Shown here: piece after piece, positions 61,412-64,000 of the stretch
Position numbering within the stretch: position 1 is the first letter of the stretch
How the letters are laid out: every line of letters begins with the position of its first letter
DNA from: Cytobacillus dafuensis
Lineage (GTDB): Bacteria > Bacillota > Bacilli > Bacillales > Cytobacillaceae
NCBI RefSeq assembly: GCF_007995155.1
Contig: NZ_CP042593.1
Coordinates: 4,134,001-4,198,000, forward strand
Direction of reading: 5' to 3'
DNA length: 64,000 nucleotides
Notes under the pieces: generated by a model
Databases searched by the model: none
Told to the model about the DNA's origin: nothing
The model's input: only the letters and a program-made list of their open reading frames with translations
Program-made: the position numbers and the translations under genes

Positions 61412-62382
61412 TTTATCAAATGAACCAATGCATCCAGCTTTTTTGTTCTTTCAGCTCGAGCTTGCATGGCTTGATCAATGGTTACTGCGATGAAACGGCA
61501 TTTCGATAATGGTCTTGATTGGGCGATTAGATCTAAATCCTGGCTAATGACGGTACCAATCGTAATAAACCCCCCGCCCGTTGTTGCATCATTTTGCAGC
61601 ACAATGAGTTCTTCTTCGTTTGTAAACAAAACAGAGCCAATGGGATAAGCAATATCAACAACATTGGAAAAACTATTTCCTGCACCGAATGGTGGATGCT
61701 GCTCCGTAAAGGACACCTTTGGACCCTTATAACGATAAGCAACTCGATTGGATTCATGCGATACCGACCATTCTGAATTGAGGAAGGTTTTTAGAGCATG
61801 ATCATTCATTAAATAACCTGTCATCCCCATCATGACACGTAACTCTTGAAAATGATGAAAGGATGGGACAAATTCCAATGGGGTGAATTTACCAATCTGC
61901 TTTGAAGCGCCTGGTAATGGTTCGTTAATTGGTATCCTGTCTCCTGCAATTAATTTTCTGCCGCAAAAGCCTCCAATTTGACTTAATTCATAGGTCGATT
62001 TACTGCCTAATACATCCGGGACATTTACTCCTCCAGAAATACATAGATAGCTTTTCACCCCTATTGGACAAGCTTTTATTGTTAATATATCTCCTTCTTT
62101 CACATAATGTGTTTCCCATAAGGATAAAGGTTGATGATTTAAGTAAGCCTCCATTGGTGCACCTGTTAAAGCGATGATTAAGTTTTTATGAAACTCAAAC
62201 TCTCCGCCTATTAACGTCATTTCAAGTGCTGCAAATTCTACTGGGTTTCCGACAAGAAGGTTTCCGATTAAAAAGGAGTATTTATCAGCTGCTCCCGATG
62301 GAGGAATGCCCAGATGATACTTTCCCACTCGTCCCATATCTTGAACTGTTGTCCATAACCCCGGATCCTTCACTTCGATCAT
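61408..62382 (-). CDS. 5-oxoprolinase subunit PxpC-like (KipA family)
   Basis: 324 residues. It starts with MIEVKDPGLWTTVQDMGRVGKYHLGIPPSGAADKYSF, the hallmark of the biotin-dependent carboxyltransferase/KipA family. Later marks are FCGRKLIAGDRI, VMMGMTGYL, SNRVAYRYKGP and LQNDATTGGGFITIGTVISQDLDLIAQ. With PxpB and PxpA such subunits convert 5-oxoproline to glutamate. The TGA stop lies in the GTGAAAC of the adjacent family A element, so the C-terminal end has been changed by the insertion. PxpB-like and this gene overlap by one base. Confidence 0.87.
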   Translation of the reverse strand: MIEVKDPGLWTTVQDMGRVGKYHLGIPPSGAADKYSFLIGNLLVGNPVEFAALEMTLIGGEFEFHKNLIIALTGAPMEAYLNHQPLSLWETHYVKEGDILTIKACPIGVKSYLCISGGVNVPDVLGSKSTYELSQIGGFCGRKLIAGDRIPINEPLPGASKQIGKFTPLEFVPSFHHFQELRVMMGMTGYLMNDHALKTFLNSEWSVSHESNRVAYRYKGPKVSFTEQHPPFGAGNSFSNVVDIAYPIGSVLFTNEEELIVLQNDATTGGGFITIGTVISQDLDLIAQSRPLSKCRFIAVTIDQAMQARAERTKKLDALVHLIK

Positions 62383-63266
62383 TAAAAATCCCCCATTAAC
62401 TCTCGGACATATTGTTTGCCTTTTTCGGCATATTCAAGTGGTGATAGATCAATTTCTTTCATTTTATATCGATACTTTCCGGTTTTTACTTCACTTGAAA
62501 TCTTATTATATTGGGATTCATTTATAGGGCGATATTTCCAAATATCTCCCGGTCTAGCTAAAAAAGAAGTCTCTTTTAAGGCCTCTAATTGGTTGTTTTG
62601 ATCGACAACAGGAATAGCAGACCGGCCTATAAGCTGATAGCTTCCTGGCCCATTTACTGGGTAAATGACATTGAATGCCCCACCTAAGCCAATCCCTCTT
62701 TCCGGTGTTTCCGTTCGAGGACTATTATATTTTGGGGCTTGGATGATTTCGTTTGGCTGTAATCCGAGTGGAAAATGCCAAGCCGTTCCCGGCAAAAAAC
62801 CAACCATCGTAATTAAATAAGGAGTCTCTGAATGACATTTAATAAATGCTTCCTTGTCTGTAAATCCATTTACCTTCATGACAAACTCAAAGTCCGATAA
62901 GTCTGGTGAGGGGTGTCTATTCTTGAAGCGGTAGGAAAATTCTTTCGATACCGGATCATCGTACCATGCTGGAATCTCTACTATTCGAACAGAAAAATGT
63001 AACTTTGTTGGATCGCTTTTGGTTAAATCTATTTCTTTTAAATAGTCTAGTAGATCTCTTGCTGAGATGATGTCCGGATTATAGCGAACTAAATAGGATG
63101 AATTGGATGAAACAATATCAATAATTCCGGGTATTTCCCTTTTTCTCAGCTCATCCGTAACAGCCAGTGCTTTAAAATTACTTTCAATTCTCATATCACG
63201 GGATATTTCAGCATAAATATATTCATCTCCGCCGAAATTAAAGTGAGTTTCAGGCAAATTAAACAT
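62382..63266 (-). CDS. PxpB/KipI family carboxyltransferase subunit
   Basis: 294 residues, longer than the usual 240. The core carboxyltransferase subunit 1 marks are SETPYLITMVGFLPGTAWHFPLGLQPNEIIQAPKYNSPRTETPERGIGLGGAFNVIYPVNGPGSYQLIGRS. The usual PGF-YL-G pattern is represented by TMVGFLPGTAW. It pairs with the KipA-like subunit encoded downstream with a one-base overlap. It may be a 5-oxoprolinase or a related amidase-type carboxyltransferase. No pxpA gene is in the window. Confidence 0.82.
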   Translation of the reverse strand: MFNLPETHFNFGGDEYIYAEISRDMRIESNFKALAVTDELRKREIPGIIDIVSSNSSYLVRYNPDIISARDLLDYLKEIDLTKSDPTKLHFSVRIVEIPAWYDDPVSKEFSYRFKNRHPSPDLSDFEFVMKVNGFTDKEAFIKCHSETPYLITMVGFLPGTAWHFPLGLQPNEIIQAPKYNSPRTETPERGIGLGGAFNVIYPVNGPGSYQLIGRSAIPVVDQNNQLEALKETSFLARPGDIWKYRPINESQYNKISSEVKTGKYRYKMKEIDLSPLEYAEKGKQYVRELMGDF

Positions 63267-63281
63267 TAAGTGCCCCCCTTA

Positions 63282-64000
63282 TTATTTCAGCTTTTTTATC
63301 CGTCTGCTGATCGTAGCAGGACTAACTCCTAATACTTTTGATAATTTATCGGCCGTTCGATATTTTTGCATTCCTCGTTCTATTAGCTGAGTTTCTAATT
63401 CTTCTACAGCTTCTTTCAGCGGCATCAGTTCTAAAACAAATAGTTGTTTTTTCTTTTTTTGCACTTCACCGTATAGATATTTCAATGCATGCTCCCGCTG
63501 AATCCATTCTCCCTCGGTCAGCAGAATCAATCGCTCTACTATATTTTGGAGTTCCCTTACATTTCCCGGCCACGCATATGTTTCTAATACTTCAATGGCT
63601 TCTGGGGTAAAACTTTTTTTGATATCATACATTTGATTGAATTGCTCCAAAAAATAAATGGATAAAGGCAGGATGTCTTCTTTCCGTTCCCGTAAGGAAG
63701 GAATACGAAATGGAATGACGTATAATCGATAGTATAAATCCTCCCTAAACTCCCCTTGATTGACCATTTCTTGTAAATCTTTGTTCGTTGCCGTAATAAT
63801 CCGGACATTGATCGATATTGGTCGTATCCCACCTATCCGCGTCACTTCTCTCTCCTGCAGCACGCGTAATAGCTTTACTTGCATATTTAAAGGCAGCTCG
63901 CCAATTTCATCAAGAAATAGCGTACCGTTATTAGCAATCTCGAATAAACCCGCTTTCCCATTTTTGTCTGCTCCCGTAAAAGAACCTTTCTCATATCCGA
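63282..64000 (-). CDS. Sigma-54-dependent activator, 5' end beyond window
   Basis: The visible 239 codons include the sigma-54 interaction loop GSFTGA (the first residue of GAFTGA kept), the Walker [10 protein letters not shown], and the arginine-finger region [22 protein letters not shown]. The C-terminus has a Fis-type HTH ([23 protein letters not shown], last 25 residues). The sensor domain and Walker A lie to the right of 64000. It likely activates the PxpB/PxpC-like operon that follows on the same strand from a -12/-24 promoter; I could not locate that promoter with certainty. Confidence 0.88.
   Translation of the reverse strand, partial: GYEKGSFTGADKNGKAGLFEIANNGTLFLDEIGELPLNMQVKLLRVLQEREVTRIGGIRPISINVRIITATNKDLQEMVNQGEFREDLYYRLYVIPFRIPSLRERKEDILPLSIYFLEQFNQMYDIKKSFTPEAIEVLETYAWPGNVRELQNIVERLILLTEGEWIQREHALKYLYGEVQKKKKQLFVLELMPLKEAVEELETQLIERGMQKYRTADKLSKVLGVSPATISRRIKKLK

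Overview
The window looks like chromosomal DNA of a low-GC, endospore-forming Bacillaceae member. Genes recognisable in many Bacillus relatives include a SinI-type anti-repressor, splAB, a SleB/CwlJ-type hydrolase with LysM, a ywnA/ywnB-like pair, a csoR-copZ-copA copper operon, PadR/DUF1700/DUF4097 modules and a PBSX-like xhlA-xhlB-amidase lysis cassette. Ribosome binding sites are strong AGGAGG types. I cannot name the species. I see no tRNA, rRNA or CRISPR array.

Layout. 0-13 kb: a cut-off MFS transporter, a secreted protein, an acetyltransferase, then two antimicrobial-peptide-type modules. The first is ABC ATPase, permease, response regulator and kinase. The second is response regulator, kinase, ABC ATPase and permease. 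13-18 kb: a YeiH/LysR divergent pair, TetR/SinI, membrane proteins and a ten-copy 53-bp hairpin array. 18.5-22 kb: a prophage remnant reduced to lysis genes, an ArpU-like late regulator, a repressor and an ImmA-type protease. 22-29 kb: a radical SAM protein, a 51-bp hairpin array, a DesK/DesR-like pair, DUF418 and ABC-F proteins. 29.87-35.87 kb: a complete-ended Tn3-family transposon with identical 38-bp inverted repeats, a 5-bp AATAA target duplication, efflux/regulator cargo and only the C-terminus of its transposase. 36-50 kb: MATE, GIY-YIG, DUF421, DUF4097/DUF1700/PadR, a redoxin with an in-frame TGA at the catalytic Cys position, ywnAB, fabZ, a glycosyltransferase, a phosphoesterase and spore-related genes. 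50-54 kb: an AT-rich accessory cassette with an HTH-ImmA/IrrE protein. 54-61 kb: copper export and a UV-repair neighbourhood (splAB, uvsE). 61-64 kb: PxpBC-like (KipI/KipA) genes and a cut-off sigma-54 activator.

Repeats dominate the non-coding DNA. Six small elements (family A) start at TTTAT, end at GTTTCAC, carry palindromic ends and nested hairpins with compensatory base changes, and encode no protein. They look like non-autonomous IS200/IS605 derivatives (PATEs) that retain an omega-RNA-like scaffold. Four have the end from which a guide would be read facing the 3' end of a neighbouring gene. A second TTTAT-bounded family (B) brackets an ABC pair, and a GC-rich repeat (C) occurs three times. 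The strongest points for follow-up are the family A elements, the possible selenoprotein, the two hairpin arrays with the same architecture, and the Tn3 transposon.
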